NCBI GenBank assembly: GCA_025462755.1
Contig: JAOAPF010000193.1
Coordinates: 1-42,162, forward strand
Direction: 5' to 3'
Source: Edaphobacter sp.
GTDB taxonomy: Bacteria > Acidobacteriota > Terriglobia > Terriglobales > Acidobacteriaceae
Length of the DNA: 42,162 nt
This document shows, in pieces, positions 8,963 to 18,335 of this stretch. Each line of letters starts with the position of its first letter. The stretch's first letter is position 1. The notes under the pieces were generated by a model that saw only the letters and a list, made by a program, of their open reading frames with translations, had not been told where the DNA came from and did not search any database. The position numbers were made by a program, and so were the translations under genes.

Positions 8963-11713
8963 CTATATTATTGTTGCTAATGGATCGGGTATTCCTAATG
9001 GATCGGGCATGTCGGTCTCCGCAGCGATCCCACTCCTCGTGGTCCATTCGTAAGTGAACATGCCCGCTTGATCTACACTCACACAAATAGCATTGCTGGG
9101 GTCACCCTTCGCCATGCGTAAGAGCAGCTCGCGCGAAATTTCGGGGAGCATGGTATTCGACAAGATGTTGTCCACGTTTCGTGCCCCGCTTTCGACTTCA
9201 GTACAACGGCTCGCAATCTCGGTGAGCAGAGCATCCTCGTAGCGCAGAGCAACTTTGTGGTTTTCACGCAAGCGCCTAATAATTTTATTGAGTTTGAGGC
9301 GGATGATCTGCTTGAGCGCTTCGTCGCGAACCGGCAAATACGGGACGATCAACATGCGCCCAAGGAAGGCCGGTTTAAAGATCTTATTTAGCTCCGGCTT
9401 GATGGCATTGACCAGTGCCTCCGGAAACGGCATCGTCTCGGGGTCTGCAGTCAGCTTCATCATTGTTTCGCTTGCGGCGTTACTGGTGAGGATTAGCACT
9501 GTGTTCTTGAAGTTGATGACACGTCCTTCGCCATCTTCCATGCTGCCCTTATCGAAGACCTGAAAAAAAAGCTCAAGTACGTCTGGATGTGCTTTCTCCA
9601 CCTCGTCGAGCAGGACTACCGAGTACGGTCGACGGCGGACTGCCTCGGTCAGCACGCCTCCTTCGCCATAACCCACGTATCCCGGCGGTGAACCCTTTAG
9701 CGTAGAAACAGTGTGCGCTTCCTGAAACTCGGACATATTAATTGTTATCACGTTGCGCTCCCCGCCATATAGCAGGTCAGAGAGTGCCAGCGCAGTCTCA
9801 GTCTTGCCGACGCCACTTGGGCCCACGAGCAGGAACACGCCGACTGGCTTGCCCGGGTCGTCAAGGCTGGCGCGCGACGTGAGTATGCGCTGTGCGATGG
9901 CTTCCATAGCGTAATCCTGGCCAATCACGCGATTTCGCAGGTGGGCGGAAAGCTCCAATACTGTCGAGAGCTCGTCCTTGACCATCTTGCCTAGCGGAAT
10001 GCCAGTCCAGGCTGAGATCACCTCTCCGACCACCTGTGCATCGACCGCGACCCTCATCATCGGCGACTCGTCCTGCACCTCGGCCAACTCATGCTCAAGC
10101 GCCGCGAGAGCTTTGCGCGAAGGTACCGACGAAGCTCCATTTGCCCCTGCGACCGGCGCACCGTCGTTGGGAGGGGTGCCCTCATCGGCGTTTTCGAGCG
10201 CTCTCTGCATCGTCCGGATTTTTCCAACCAGAGCAGTCTCGCGCTGCCACTGCGTGTTGCTGACCGCGAGCTTCGCCTGCTCGGCAAAAAGCGCAGCGGC
10301 GATCTCGCGAAGCCGCTCCACGTGATTCGCTCCGACGATTTCTTCCCGACGCAGCATGCGCGCCTGAGTCTCGAGATCGGCGATCCTGCGCTGGGCGCCT
10401 TCTATGATGCCAGGCGTAGTGCTCTGGCTGAGCGAGAGACGCGCGCAGGCCGTGTCGAGCACACTCACGGCCTTATCGGGTAGTTGCCGCGCCACCATAT
10501 ATCGATGCGACAAACGCACCGCGGCGGTCACAGCCTCATCTAGGATTCGCAACCCGTGATGCTTCTCCAGAGCAGGTATCAGGCCTCGCAGCATGGTCGC
10601 GCATTGCGGCTCGACCGGCTCCTCGACCTTGACAACCTGAAACCGTCGCGACAGCGCCGCATCCTTGTCAAAGAACTTCTTATACTCGGACCACGTGGTC
10701 GCCGCGATAGTGCGCAGTTCGCCCCTCGCCAGTGCCGGTTTCAGCAAATTGGCTGCATCGTTCTGTCCAGCCTGGCCGCCAGCGCCAATCATCGTATGCG
10801 CTTCGTCGATGAAGAGAATGATCGGATGTGGTGAAGACTTTACTTCCTCAATAAGTCCCTTGAGCCTGTTCTCGAATTCACCCTTCATGCTTGCTCCAGC
10901 TTGCAGCAGGGCGAGATCCAGCGAGTGAAGCTGCACGTTACGCAAGGGTGAAGGCACGTCAGCAGCTCCGATGCGCAAAGCAAAGCCTTCTACAACTGCA
11001 GTTTTGCCGACACCCGCCTCACCGGTCAGGATCGGATTATTCTGCCGCCGACGCATCAGAATATCAATCACTTGCCGGATCTCCACATCGCGGCCCAGTA
11101 CAGAATCGATCTTTCCGGTAGCCGCGTTCGCGGTCATGTTCACGGTGTACAGGTCGAGATGAGGAGTACGGCGTTGTGTACCGACTGCAGCGGCTCCAGA
11201 CGGAACGCCAGAACCGGTTTGCCCGGCGCCAAGAACAATCGACTCTTCGCGAGATGAGCTGACGATCGTGAAGAAGTCTTTGCGCAGAGCTTCGAGAGAG
11301 ATCAACTGCAGCTCCGCGCTAATCTCGCGGACTGCGCGAGATAGTTCGTCACTTGTGAGCAGAGCCAACAAAGTGAAGCCGGAGCGAATCTGTCCTGCCT
11401 CGTAGTCGAGCGTGGCCAAAGTCCATGCTTCAGTAAACATGCGCAGCAGCTGAGGACTGAACGCAGGCGAGCGCGCATTGCCTGTTTTCAGCCTGTCGAG
11501 AGAATGTTCGAGTTCGCGGGTCAGCCGTGTTCGGTCTACTCCGTATTGCTTCAAAATGAGAGCGACGTCGGTATCTGTCCCAGCGAGCAGTTTGAGCAGG
11601 TAGTGCTCGATCTCGATCTCGTAGTGCGTGCGCGCAACGCACAGGCCTGCCGCGTCTTCCATAGCGCTGCGGCAGGTGTTGTTCAGTTTCGCAATGAGCG
11701 ATTTCAGGTTCAC
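8963..11713 (-). CDS. clpV: T6SS AAA+ ATPase ClpV (TssH)
   Basis: This 916-residue Clp/HSP100 ATPase disassembles contracted TssBC sheaths in the cytoplasm so that subunits can be reused. It has a Clp-N region (about 1-160), a first AAA module with Walker A GEAGVGKTA (231-239) and Walker B IILFIDEAHT (298-307), and a coiled middle domain (about 430-550). The second AAA module has Walker A GPSGVGKTE (631-639), followed by the ClpV-typical VFDKGSMEDGEGR. The start is GTG at 11711-11713, preceded by AAAGGAG six bases upstream. It lies 42 bases after tssG. The extreme C-terminus (MPDPLGIPDPLATII) is encoded by an 18-bp tandem duplication, so it was probably added by slippage. Confidence 0.95.
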   Translation of the reverse strand: MNLKSLIAKLNNTCRSAMEDAAGLCVARTHYEIEIEHYLLKLLAGTDTDVALILKQYGVDRTRLTRELEHSLDRLKTGNARSPAFSPQLLRMFTEAWTLATLDYEAGQIRSGFTLLALLTSDELSRAVREISAELQLISLEALRKDFFTIVSSSREESIVLGAGQTGSGVPSGAAAVGTQRRTPHLDLYTVNMTANAATGKIDSVLGRDVEIRQVIDILMRRRQNNPILTGEAGVGKTAVVEGFALRIGAADVPSPLRNVQLHSLDLALLQAGASMKGEFENRLKGLIEEVKSSPHPIILFIDEAHTMIGAGGQAGQNDAANLLKPALARGELRTIAATTWSEYKKFFDKDAALSRRFQVVKVEEPVEPQCATMLRGLIPALEKHHGLRILDEAVTAAVRLSHRYMVARQLPDKAVSVLDTACARLSLSQSTTPGIIEGAQRRIADLETQARMLRREEIVGANHVERLREIAAALFAEQAKLAVSNTQWQRETALVGKIRTMQRALENADEGTPPNDGAPVAGANGASSVPSRKALAALEHELAEVQDESPMMRVAVDAQVVGEVISAWTGIPLGKMVKDELSTVLELSAHLRNRVIGQDYAMEAIAQRILTSRASLDDPGKPVGVFLLVGPSGVGKTETALALSDLLYGGERNVITINMSEFQEAHTVSTLKGSPPGYVGYGEGGVLTEAVRRRPYSVVLLDEVEKAHPDVLELFFQVFDKGSMEDGEGRVINFKNTVLILTSNAASETMMKLTADPETMPFPEALVNAIKPELNKIFKPAFLGRMLIVPYLPVRDEALKQIIRLKLNKIIRRLRENHKVALRYEDALLTEIASRCTEVESGARNVDNILSNTMLPEISRELLLRMAKGDPSNAICVSVDQAGMFTYEWTTRSGIAAETDMPDPLGIPDPLATII
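8977..9012. repeat. 18-bp tandem duplication at the 3' end of clpV
   Basis: CTAATGGATCGGG occurs at 8977-8989 and again at 8995-9007, an 18-bp period that keeps the frame. On the minus strand it encodes the repeated DPLG/DPLA at the ClpV C-terminus, just before the stop. Confidence 0.7.
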
Positions 11714-11755
11714 GTATTGCTCCTTTTGTTTTGCGGTCGCGCCGATGGTCTATAA

Positions 11756-12799
11756 CTAGTGCAGGCGGTACACAGCATCCTCAGCATCGTGCGAAAAAGG
11801 CCGGTTCTTCAACCAACTCTCAAATCCGAGCCTGCCCATTTCACTTTGTCTTGGCGTGAGCAACACTCCCGGAACCTCTTCGCGCGCAAGCACCAGACGC
11901 ACCGCAAAGTCGAACTCGCCTTGTCCGAAGAGCCGTAGCCAAGCTTCCAGCTGCTTAGCCGCAACTCCTCCGGGTAGAAAGTCCCTATACTGTTTCAGAG
12001 ACATGGGTCCTACCCGCACCGTTACCGTGCCGTGCTGATCCCATACGGCATCACCCACGATCGTGCCAATGCCAAGACATTCCGATTGCTGGCCGGTGTC
12101 ATGCAGATACGTTAGGTCCTCTTTAGGCAAAACGTTCCAGCTGCCGGTAAATTCCTCGATGCGCACCGATACTTCGAAGAAGTCGCTGAGCAACTGTTTA
12201 AGCGCTTGCGCGGTCGGCACGTTGCGGCTGAGCAGGCCCGCGTAGTAAAGCATTGTCTCGTCGGACAGAGATGTGCGTTGCAGCAGACCAGGAGTGCCGA
12301 ACCCAAGGAGGCTGTAAAGGCTTGCCGTAATCGGGTCTCCGCTTACCTGCCCACCACGTGCCTTGTCCAACTCATAGCCAATAAAAAAGCGATACTTCCT
12401 CCAGCTACGGTAGAACAGAGCGACAAAGCGGTGATTGAATAGGTCGAAGAAGTCGCCCGGCGCGTAATCCTTCGCGCGCATCCTCTCCAGGAGATGCTCA
12501 GCATAGGGGTGCGGCAACGGTCCGTTGATGGTAGTCAGGCCAAGGAAATTGACCTCCATGTCATTTGGCTGAGATTCGTTTTCACGAAAGCTGTGCACCT
12601 CGCTCGCAGGAAAACTGAGTGAAGTGCGAGAGGAGAAGCGCACAACCTCGCTTTGAGGAGAGAGGAAGTAACCCACCGGCATCCGCGCGGGATACAGCCT
12701 CTCCAGTAGGCGCACGGCCTGAAAAAAGCGAAACGAAAACGGTTCCTCGTGCAACATGCGGAGCAATGCCCCATGTTTGTGAGGGTTTTCAACTTTCAT
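11756..12799 (-). CDS. tssG: T6SS baseplate protein TssG (ImpH/VasB)
   Basis: From the ATG at 12799 this is 347 residues. TssG forms the baseplate wedge with TssE, TssF and TssK. The N-terminus (LHEEPFSFRFFQAVRLLERLYP) is the hallmark of the family, followed by VNFLGLTTINGPLPHPYAEHL (about residues 83-103, split by the family loop) and FDLFNHRFVALFYRSWRKYR. The open frame begins at 12880. The ATG at 12797-12799, however, overlaps the tssF stop as ATGA, a classical coupling arrangement, and it leaves the conserved N-terminus intact. The 27 upstream codons (GGQQSTKGGTGDMDATSG) overlap tssF and look non-conserved. Length is normal for the family (about 330-350). Confidence 0.92.
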   Translation of the reverse strand: MKVENPHKHGALLRMLHEEPFSFRFFQAVRLLERLYPARMPVGYFLSPQSEVVRFSSRTSLSFPASEVHSFRENESQPNDMEVNFLGLTTINGPLPHPYAEHLLERMRAKDYAPGDFFDLFNHRFVALFYRSWRKYRFFIGYELDKARGGQVSGDPITASLYSLLGFGTPGLLQRTSLSDETMLYYAGLLSRNVPTAQALKQLLSDFFEVSVRIEEFTGSWNVLPKEDLTYLHDTGQQSECLGIGTIVGDAVWDQHGTVTVRVGPMSLKQYRDFLPGGVAAKQLEAWLRLFGQGEFDFAVRLVLAREEVPGVLLTPRQSEMGRLGFESWLKNRPFSHDAEDAVYRLH

Positions 12800-14640
12800 A
12801 GCAGTACCCGACTGCCCGCTCGTGGCATCCATGTCCCCAGTCCCTCCTTTCGTAGATTGCTGTCCGCCCGCAACTGACAAAAACTGTTCATCGATACGTA
12901 GGAGCCCAGAAATCGCTCGAGCACGCTCGCAAACAAGTATGCTCCACCGTTTGCAAACTGCCGCTCGTCGAGTTCTATTTCGACGCGTGTGCCCCTTGCC
13001 GGAGTGTTACCGTAATCGGTGCGCATGATTGCGAAGTGACGTTTGCTGCGCATGGCGACAAGACCCGCGACCTGAGACTCAACCTGTGACGATTCAGAGA
13101 AGTTGTGGATACGAAGTATCTCTTGCAACGCTGTCAAACCTTCTTCACCGAGAGAAAGATAGTTAAGCGATAGCTGCGAGATGAGCCGCCACAGCTGGCC
13201 CTTGCCTGCAGGTGGATCAAGCGATGCGGTGGGGCGATGCAGCGCACGAATTCGCTGTATACCGGCGAAATTTACGGCCTCGAAGTCGCCCTCCGGAACC
13301 CCGAAGCTAAGCCGCGACGGCAGGTCGTGATTGGAACAGGTGCAGTGAACTGTCAGTACCTCCGTGCCCGGCTCCGTGAATGCCCCATTAAGATCGACAA
13401 GAGACAGAAATATGGACGAAGGTTGTCGCTCTTCAAACGACGAATATCGGCGGTTGGCATGCCAGAACACGCCGTGCTCCAGGGCAAGCGTACTGTAACG
13501 GTAGGCATAGAGCGGAGCGAGCGGCGTAGTCTGGCGCTTGCTCGGACTTGTTGCAAGCACATTGTCAATGGAGAACACCTCCATCATGTGGGTGAAGCGT
13601 GCATCGGCCGCCACGCGATACTCATGCTGCGTCTGGGTAAGGAGGATCGGTTCGGCGGTTTGCGAAAACAAGTTAATGGCCGGGGTGCAGCCAAGCCGTA
13701 GCGTTTCCGTTGAGACACCAACCTCCAGGGCTTGCTGACGCTCCGGCCTCTCGAATCGGCCGAAGTGGAACAGTAGTTCGACCTCATCACTCGACGCAAA
13801 CGCCGACATGACCTCTAACCCCGAGAGATCGAAAAAAAGAAACTTCTGTGGAAATGCAAAATACTCTTGCAGGAGCCGGTAGCCGTCGAAAGAGCGCCTC
13901 GGATACGGCAAGAGACTTTCCTCTTCCTCAAAACCCACGGGCTTGAGCGCAGAGGGAGAGATGGAGATGGTTTGCCCATTGGCCGCATGAGGATCGCTCA
14001 GCAAGATCGAGATGCACTTGCTTGCCAGCAATTCATACAGCGTGAAGACTACGTTGCTGTCACCTGCAATGTAGAAGCGCAGTGAAGAGATCCCGAGTGC
14101 GCCGGGCTTAACGTCTTTGCCACCTCGGAGCACCACACGCAAAGCGGCCATGGCGCCGGCGACTCTCACCGGACGTGGCAGCTGCTCCGGCATGCGCCAG
14201 GTGCACTCAGCCACCGTGACTGGCCATAGCTCAACCCGGTAGGTGGTGCGAAAACGACACGTCATGCCGTCCACATTTCGCCGCGTTCTGAGCGCCGTAC
14301 CTTCGGGCAGCATAAGCGCGGCCCCCTGTTTCCCGGCGCTCTCAGATTCTATCTGGCACTCCACTACAGTCATCGCCGGAATAGGCCGCAGATAATGCGG
14401 ATAGATGAGATTTAGCAGTGAGGAGGTAAGCTCCGGCAGATCGTCATCCAGACGCAGATGGAGGCGAGCCGCCATAAAGGCGAACGACTCGATCAGGCGC
14501 TCTACATGGGGATCTTCGCAACGATCTGGTTCGAGTAACAGTCGACTCGCCACGCGCGGATACGTGCGGCCAAACTCCGCACCCATGTCGCGGAGATAAG
14601 TAAGTTCTCGTTCATATGAATCCAGCAGTTCGGGGCGCAT
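12796..14640 (-). CDS. tssF: T6SS baseplate protein TssF (ImpG/VasA)
   Basis: This 614-residue protein is the main wedge component of the baseplate. The N-terminus (LDSYERELTYLRDMGAEF, then YPRVASRLL and DPHVERLIESFAFMAARL) is diagnostic of TssF. Further family features are LTSSLLNLIYPHYLRPIPAM near residue 90 and, at the C-terminus, RGTRVEIELDERQFANGG. The start is the ATG at 14638-14640, only four bases after the tssE stop, and the stop overlaps the tssG start. Gene order tssE-tssF-tssG is the one usually found. Length is typical (about 590-630). Confidence 0.94.
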   Translation of the reverse strand: MRPELLDSYERELTYLRDMGAEFGRTYPRVASRLLLEPDRCEDPHVERLIESFAFMAARLHLRLDDDLPELTSSLLNLIYPHYLRPIPAMTVVECQIESESAGKQGAALMLPEGTALRTRRNVDGMTCRFRTTYRVELWPVTVAECTWRMPEQLPRPVRVAGAMAALRVVLRGGKDVKPGALGISSLRFYIAGDSNVVFTLYELLASKCISILLSDPHAANGQTISISPSALKPVGFEEEESLLPYPRRSFDGYRLLQEYFAFPQKFLFFDLSGLEVMSAFASSDEVELLFHFGRFERPERQQALEVGVSTETLRLGCTPAINLFSQTAEPILLTQTQHEYRVAADARFTHMMEVFSIDNVLATSPSKRQTTPLAPLYAYRYSTLALEHGVFWHANRRYSSFEERQPSSIFLSLVDLNGAFTEPGTEVLTVHCTCSNHDLPSRLSFGVPEGDFEAVNFAGIQRIRALHRPTASLDPPAGKGQLWRLISQLSLNYLSLGEEGLTALQEILRIHNFSESSQVESQVAGLVAMRSKRHFAIMRTDYGNTPARGTRVEIELDERQFANGGAYLFASVLERFLGSYVSMNSFCQLRADSNLRKEGLGTWMPRAGSRVLL

Positions 14641-14644
14641 GGCT

Positions 14645-15106
14645 TTAGTCCACCCGATACTCGCCGGTAGTGAGATCGAGTACAGTGTCGAAGACGATCT
14701 CCTCAGGCAAAGGTTTCATCTGCATATGTGCTCCGATGTGGAAGCGTAGTCTTTTTTTCTGTAGGTCTCCTTCTTCGAGCCGCACCTGAACCTCTCGCAG
14801 CCGAGGCTCAGAGTGCTCGATCATCTCGGTGATCCCCTGCTGCAGGCGCCGCTGATCGTCGCTTGAGGTAAGGCTTAATGAACTGAGGTCGAGCAGCCCA
14901 TAGTAAAGAACCGTTTGCCGGGCGAGTGGGTAGCCTTCAATGGCCGCGACGGGCGGGCGGCGCGTGTTCAGTAGCCATTCAAGATTGCGCTTGATGCTGT
15001 CGCGCAAAAAATGAATTGACTGCGCGCGCGTCACGGGCCAGTCTTCTGTTGTACTCAGCCGGTCGAGCATAGATTGTGCCACCAGTAACTCAGATGCTCT
15101 TGCCAT
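14645..15106 (-). CDS. tssE: T6SS baseplate protein TssE (gp25-like)
   Basis: At 153 residues this matches the small gp25-like wedge protein. It contains the family features SIHFLRDSIKRNLEWLLNTRR (about residues 30-50, split here), YPLARQTVLYYGLLDLSS and ITEMIEHSEPRLREVQVRL, and ends with an EIVFDTVLDLTTG strand. The ELLNTR-type motif of gp25 is present as WLLNTRR. The ATG at 15104-15106 follows the tssA stop by 15 bases, with AAGGCG upstream as a modest ribosome binding site. It is co-transcribed with tssA and tssF. Confidence 0.92.
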   Translation of the reverse strand: MARASELLVAQSMLDRLSTTEDWPVTRAQSIHFLRDSIKRNLEWLLNTRRPPVAAIEGYPLARQTVLYYGLLDLSSLSLTSSDDQRRLQQGITEMIEHSEPRLREVQVRLEEGDLQKKRLRFHIGAHMQMKPLPEEIVFDTVLDLTTGEYRVD

Positions 15107-15121
15107 GACTCGCCTTCTTTC

Positions 15122-17029
15122 TCAACCCTCTACGGGTGAAGTGATGGTTAGTGCAGCGCTCGGATCAATTGCACACAGGCGCGCAAAGATGGATTGGGTA
15201 TCGAGTTTGTCCATAGGCGCACATTGCAGGAGCAGCGCATAGGGGCGTGCAGCTGTGTGCCGAGGCTCCCAACTTTCAAGCTTTCGCTCTTCCACTTCAC
15301 GTACAAGGCCCTGCAATACGGGCACGGCAACAGCTATATTCCCACTTTGCACACATAGCTCGGCGATCTGAAGGTTACGACCATAACGCAAACGCCCAAC
15401 CGATTGATACGCGGCATCGTGCGCCAACATTTGTATGGCTCCCTGGATCTGGCCTTTGGCGGTAAGCGCCTGAGCCTTGACGAACAGATTTTCCTCATTT
15501 GCCGTGTCGGAGGATTTGGCTTCAGCTGCTAGTAGGGCCGTGAGTATGGGCGTAGGATCGGAAGCCGTCGCCAACTCATTGGCGTCTTGACCTCCCGCCG
15601 CAGCAGGTGGTGCGATCTCCTCTGCAAGCCAGCGCACCGTGTCCGGATTTGCAACCGGAGTGTCATCATTCAATGTCCATTCCGGTAACTCTGGTATTTC
15701 GCGCATTATCTGAGACACTACATTGACAATGGAGCGCTGCTGTGCCTCCCAACCCACTTCGCGACAACTGGTCCAAAGATGACGATAGAGGTCAAGCCAA
15801 CCGCGACCGCATGGTGTACCAAGGGCCTCAAAGCTCTGGCGGTGTACCTCCATCCAGTCCCCTAGATTGGCTACGTTTTTAATCGACTGCCTAAGTTCGG
15901 TAGAGGGCGCTACAAGATCTTCGTGTCGTAGCTCTTCGAAAATTACACGCAGTTCGGCAACACGCATGGAACTTCGCACCAGAAACGACACAGGACTGCT
16001 TGGCTCCTGCTCGTACATGTAACCCACAGCGCTTTCGATGCGGCTCAGAGCATCGCTCCAACTTTCGGGTACTATCGTCTGGTCGTTTGCCTTGAGCAGT
16101 CGACGTTTAGGGATCGAGGTGGAGCTCGTCTGCGGAGGTTTCTCGTCCTTCATTTCCTCTTTGTGTGAGACGGGCACCGACTCGGCATGATCTTCCTCAT
16201 CAGATACACCGAAGTGGCCTTCGATACCATTGTCGGATTTATCTTCTATCGGGTCCGGCTCTAGCCGTCGTTTCTCGCGCAGCAGTGAACTCGCGAGATT
16301 CTGCACCTCCTCAATGGCCTCTCGTAGCTTGCGGAAGGATGGGCCGTCTTCCCCGTAATGCTCGTCGCAATAGATCTCCAATTCGAGCAGTACTTCTCTA
16401 GCTGAATGCAATGCTTGTTCTAACTCTGTATAAAAGGACTTCGGTGTTGCCGCGGTCGCCTCGTCTACCGCTTCGCTTGTAGACCTGCCTTGGTCAATGA
16501 TCTGCTGCCGGAGCGCACGTTGCTGCTCGTTATTGTTTGCCTCTTCTTCCCTCCCAGCAGCGCGAGCCGCTTTGTACTCGAAAAAGTCGATGCCACGGCT
16601 GGTAAGCCCAACACTATAGACAATTACGGTATAGCGATTTGCGGCCCACTGGAGAGGCGCTGCGCGCAAGCCCAAGTCCCCATCATCAATCTCCGGGTAC
16701 AAAATCTCCCAGAAATTCTGCTGCAGTTCGAGACAAAGCTGCAATACAGGCGACAGTAGAGAGATACCCTCCTGCTTGCAGACCGCTTCTCCCAGCCAGA
16801 CTGCGAGTTGGAGGTCCTTACTCCTATTGGCCAACGCGTCACCGGCCAGTTTTACAACAAGGTTTAAATCGGCCCGCTTGACCGGACGGTCCCAGGCCCC
16901 AGCCGGGAGCGTCTCATCTTCTTCGGTGCGTGCCTCTTTGATCTGCCCGTAGACGAGTTCGTAACGGAGGCTTGCGCCTGCTGGATTATCTCCAACGATA
17001 GGCGTTAGCAGGTCCTGGCGTAGTGGCAC
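15122..17029 (-). CDS. tssA: T6SS protein TssA (ImpA_N domain)
   Basis: This 635-residue protein begins with an ImpA_N-type domain (residues about 1-140: PIVGDNPAGASLRYE, RADLNLVVKLAGDAL, LQLAVWLGEAVCKQEG and FWEILYPEIDDGD). TssA proteins organise baseplate and sheath assembly. A charged middle region (about 260-330, rich in Glu, Asp and Ser) leads to a helical C-terminus (about 500-635) that resembles VasJ/TssA C-terminal domains. The start codon is GTG (17027-17029) and overlaps the tagJ stop by one base (TAGTG). At 635 residues it is longer than short TssA types (about 350-500), the extra length being mostly the low-complexity linker. Confidence 0.88.
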   Translation of the reverse strand: MPLRQDLLTPIVGDNPAGASLRYELVYGQIKEARTEEDETLPAGAWDRPVKRADLNLVVKLAGDALANRSKDLQLAVWLGEAVCKQEGISLLSPVLQLCLELQQNFWEILYPEIDDGDLGLRAAPLQWAANRYTVIVYSVGLTSRGIDFFEYKAARAAGREEEANNNEQQRALRQQIIDQGRSTSEAVDEATAATPKSFYTELEQALHSAREVLLELEIYCDEHYGEDGPSFRKLREAIEEVQNLASSLLREKRRLEPDPIEDKSDNGIEGHFGVSDEEDHAESVPVSHKEEMKDEKPPQTSSTSIPKRRLLKANDQTIVPESWSDALSRIESAVGYMYEQEPSSPVSFLVRSSMRVAELRVIFEELRHEDLVAPSTELRQSIKNVANLGDWMEVHRQSFEALGTPCGRGWLDLYRHLWTSCREVGWEAQQRSIVNVVSQIMREIPELPEWTLNDDTPVANPDTVRWLAEEIAPPAAAGGQDANELATASDPTPILTALLAAEAKSSDTANEENLFVKAQALTAKGQIQGAIQMLAHDAAYQSVGRLRYGRNLQIAELCVQSGNIAVAVPVLQGLVREVEERKLESWEPRHTAARPYALLLQCAPMDKLDTQSIFARLCAIDPSAALTITSPVEG

Positions 17030-17766
17030 TATTGGACCTCCGCGGGGATCGATGAGGTATGCGCGAAGGTTAGCTTACGCGTGGAAAGAAATGGGCATGC
17101 TTCACCGTCAACGAGAAGACTCTTCTGCCCGAGAGGAACCGCGTCTTTTTCTCCTTCTCCGTTCGCGTTCTCCCACACAGTTACACGACCGAGTCGCACT
17201 AGGTCGTTGCCCGAGGCCCAACTACCGGGCGAGAGCACTGGAAGCAATACTTCACCGAGGTCCTGCAGGCGAAAATCCGATGTAGTGGTGAGCATCGCTC
17301 TTGCCCACAATAGATCGCGGAGACGCTTAGGAGGTGCCATCTCTATTCGCTGGATGTATCGAAAAGGAACCAAGGTATAGCTTCCAGCAATAAACACCTC
17401 CAGATGCCTGCCAAACCTAGGGTCCTCGTCCTCTAAAGAAGTAAAAGTAGTCCCATTCAACGATCCGGAGATTGGACCAGTCGCCGGATCGCTTGTGGGT
17501 AGTTGACCAGCAAGAAAGAAATCCTCACGCGTACGCTGTGCATGAAGTGCGGCCCGATACAGCATGGAGCCGGCGAAGGTGTCTCTATTCGATTCGGCAA
17601 GTATATCAAGCTGTTTTTCGGCGCGGGCATATTCGCCAGCGAAGCAAAGCAGCTCGAAGAGAAAAGTGCGGCGCTTGGTATCACTTGGCCGCGTGCGCAG
17701 TTCAGTGCCAAGCACCTCAATGGCCGGGCCCAACTGCCCGGCCTTGTAGAGCGCGCTTGCATCCAT
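17029..17766 (-). CDS. tagJ: T6SS accessory protein TagJ (ImpE family)
   Basis: I chose the ATG at 17764-17766, which gives 245 residues beginning MDASALYKAGQLGPAIEVL, the start of the ImpE/TagJ family. The open frame runs 129 codons further upstream, but that part overlaps hcp and is not conserved. Diagnostic segments are RRTFLFELLCFAGEYARAEKQL (split here; about residues 37-58), LYRAALHAQRTRE and RHLEVFIAGSYTLVPFRYI. TagJ binds the TssB sheath subunit and helps ClpV recognise sheaths in some systems. The start lies 11 bases after the hcp stop, and the stop overlaps the tssA GTG. In many clusters tagJ follows hcp, as here. Confidence 0.9.
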   Translation of the reverse strand: MDASALYKAGQLGPAIEVLGTELRTRPSDTKRRTFLFELLCFAGEYARAEKQLDILAESNRDTFAGSMLYRAALHAQRTREDFFLAGQLPTSDPATGPISGSLNGTTFTSLEDEDPRFGRHLEVFIAGSYTLVPFRYIQRIEMAPPKRLRDLLWARAMLTTTSDFRLQDLGEVLLPVLSPGSWASGNDLVRLGRVTVWENANGEGEKDAVPLGQKSLLVDGEACPFLSTRKLTFAHTSSIPAEVQ

Positions 17767-17777
17767 AAGTGACTTAC

Positions 17778-18272
17778 CTAGGTAGTTTTTTGAGTAGGGA
17801 GATCGTAAGTAACCGTCGTCGCCGTCTCCATAGCACCGCTTTTTGCATTTTGTAAATAGGACTGCACTTTGAGTGTGGTAAAGACAAAGACAAAAGTACC
17901 TATCGCCAGCCCTCCGTCCATGTCCTGTGCAAATGATAAATTGCAGACGTAAGCGTTTGAAAAGGTATATTCGGTAAAAACTTCCTGAAGTGAATTCGCC
18001 GTCTTGAGCCCTTTTATTACGATGGACCCTAAGCTTGTGCCCTCGCACATACTTTTGAACAGCAGGCCCGCAGCCGCGTCCCCCTTCAACCCTACGGAGC
18101 AGGGATTGACCACCGGTTTGGTAGGAGACTTGCCAACTCCCGTAGTAGTGCACTCCAGATTTAGGTGGAAATCGACTAACTCAATATATCCTTTAACTGC
18201 AGATGGTACGTCTGGATCACCTTGAACTCCGGGAATTTGAATCCACCAATTTTTGAACGTTTCGGATGCCAT
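17778..18272 (-). CDS. hcp: T6SS tube protein Hcp (TssD)
   Basis: This 164-residue protein forms the hexameric inner tube. It shows the Hcp layout: a first strand ending WWIQIPGVQGD, then IELVDFHLNLE, a central LGSIVIKGLK, and paired strands YTFSNAYVCNLSFAQD and FVFVFTTLKVQSYLQN. The pattern is divergent from well-known Hcp proteins but length and order match. The start is ATG at 18270-18272 with AAGGA about six to seven bases upstream. It lies 63 bases after tssC, the longest gap in the first part of the operon, which would allow an extra ribosome loading site for this abundant protein. No C-terminal effector extension is present. Confidence 0.88.
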   Translation of the reverse strand: MASETFKNWWIQIPGVQGDPDVPSAVKGYIELVDFHLNLECTTTGVGKSPTKPVVNPCSVGLKGDAAAGLLFKSMCEGTSLGSIVIKGLKTANSLQEVFTEYTFSNAYVCNLSFAQDMDGGLAIGTFVFVFTTLKVQSYLQNAKSGAMETATTVTYDLPTQKTT

Positions 18273-18335
18273 AAATTTTCCTTATCTCCGTTATAGTTTT
18301 AGGTGCAAATTGCGTGATTGGAAATTGGGCGCAGC

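Noticed and set aside
8886..9086. 67-codon upstream extension of vgrG
   Set aside because: It overlaps the 3' end of clpV and has no VgrG-like sequence; homology begins at MSSYSQDK.
17767..18153. 129-codon upstream extension of tagJ into hcp
   Set aside because: It is out of frame over hcp, and ImpE/TagJ similarity starts at the Met encoded at 17764-17766, eleven bases after the hcp stop.
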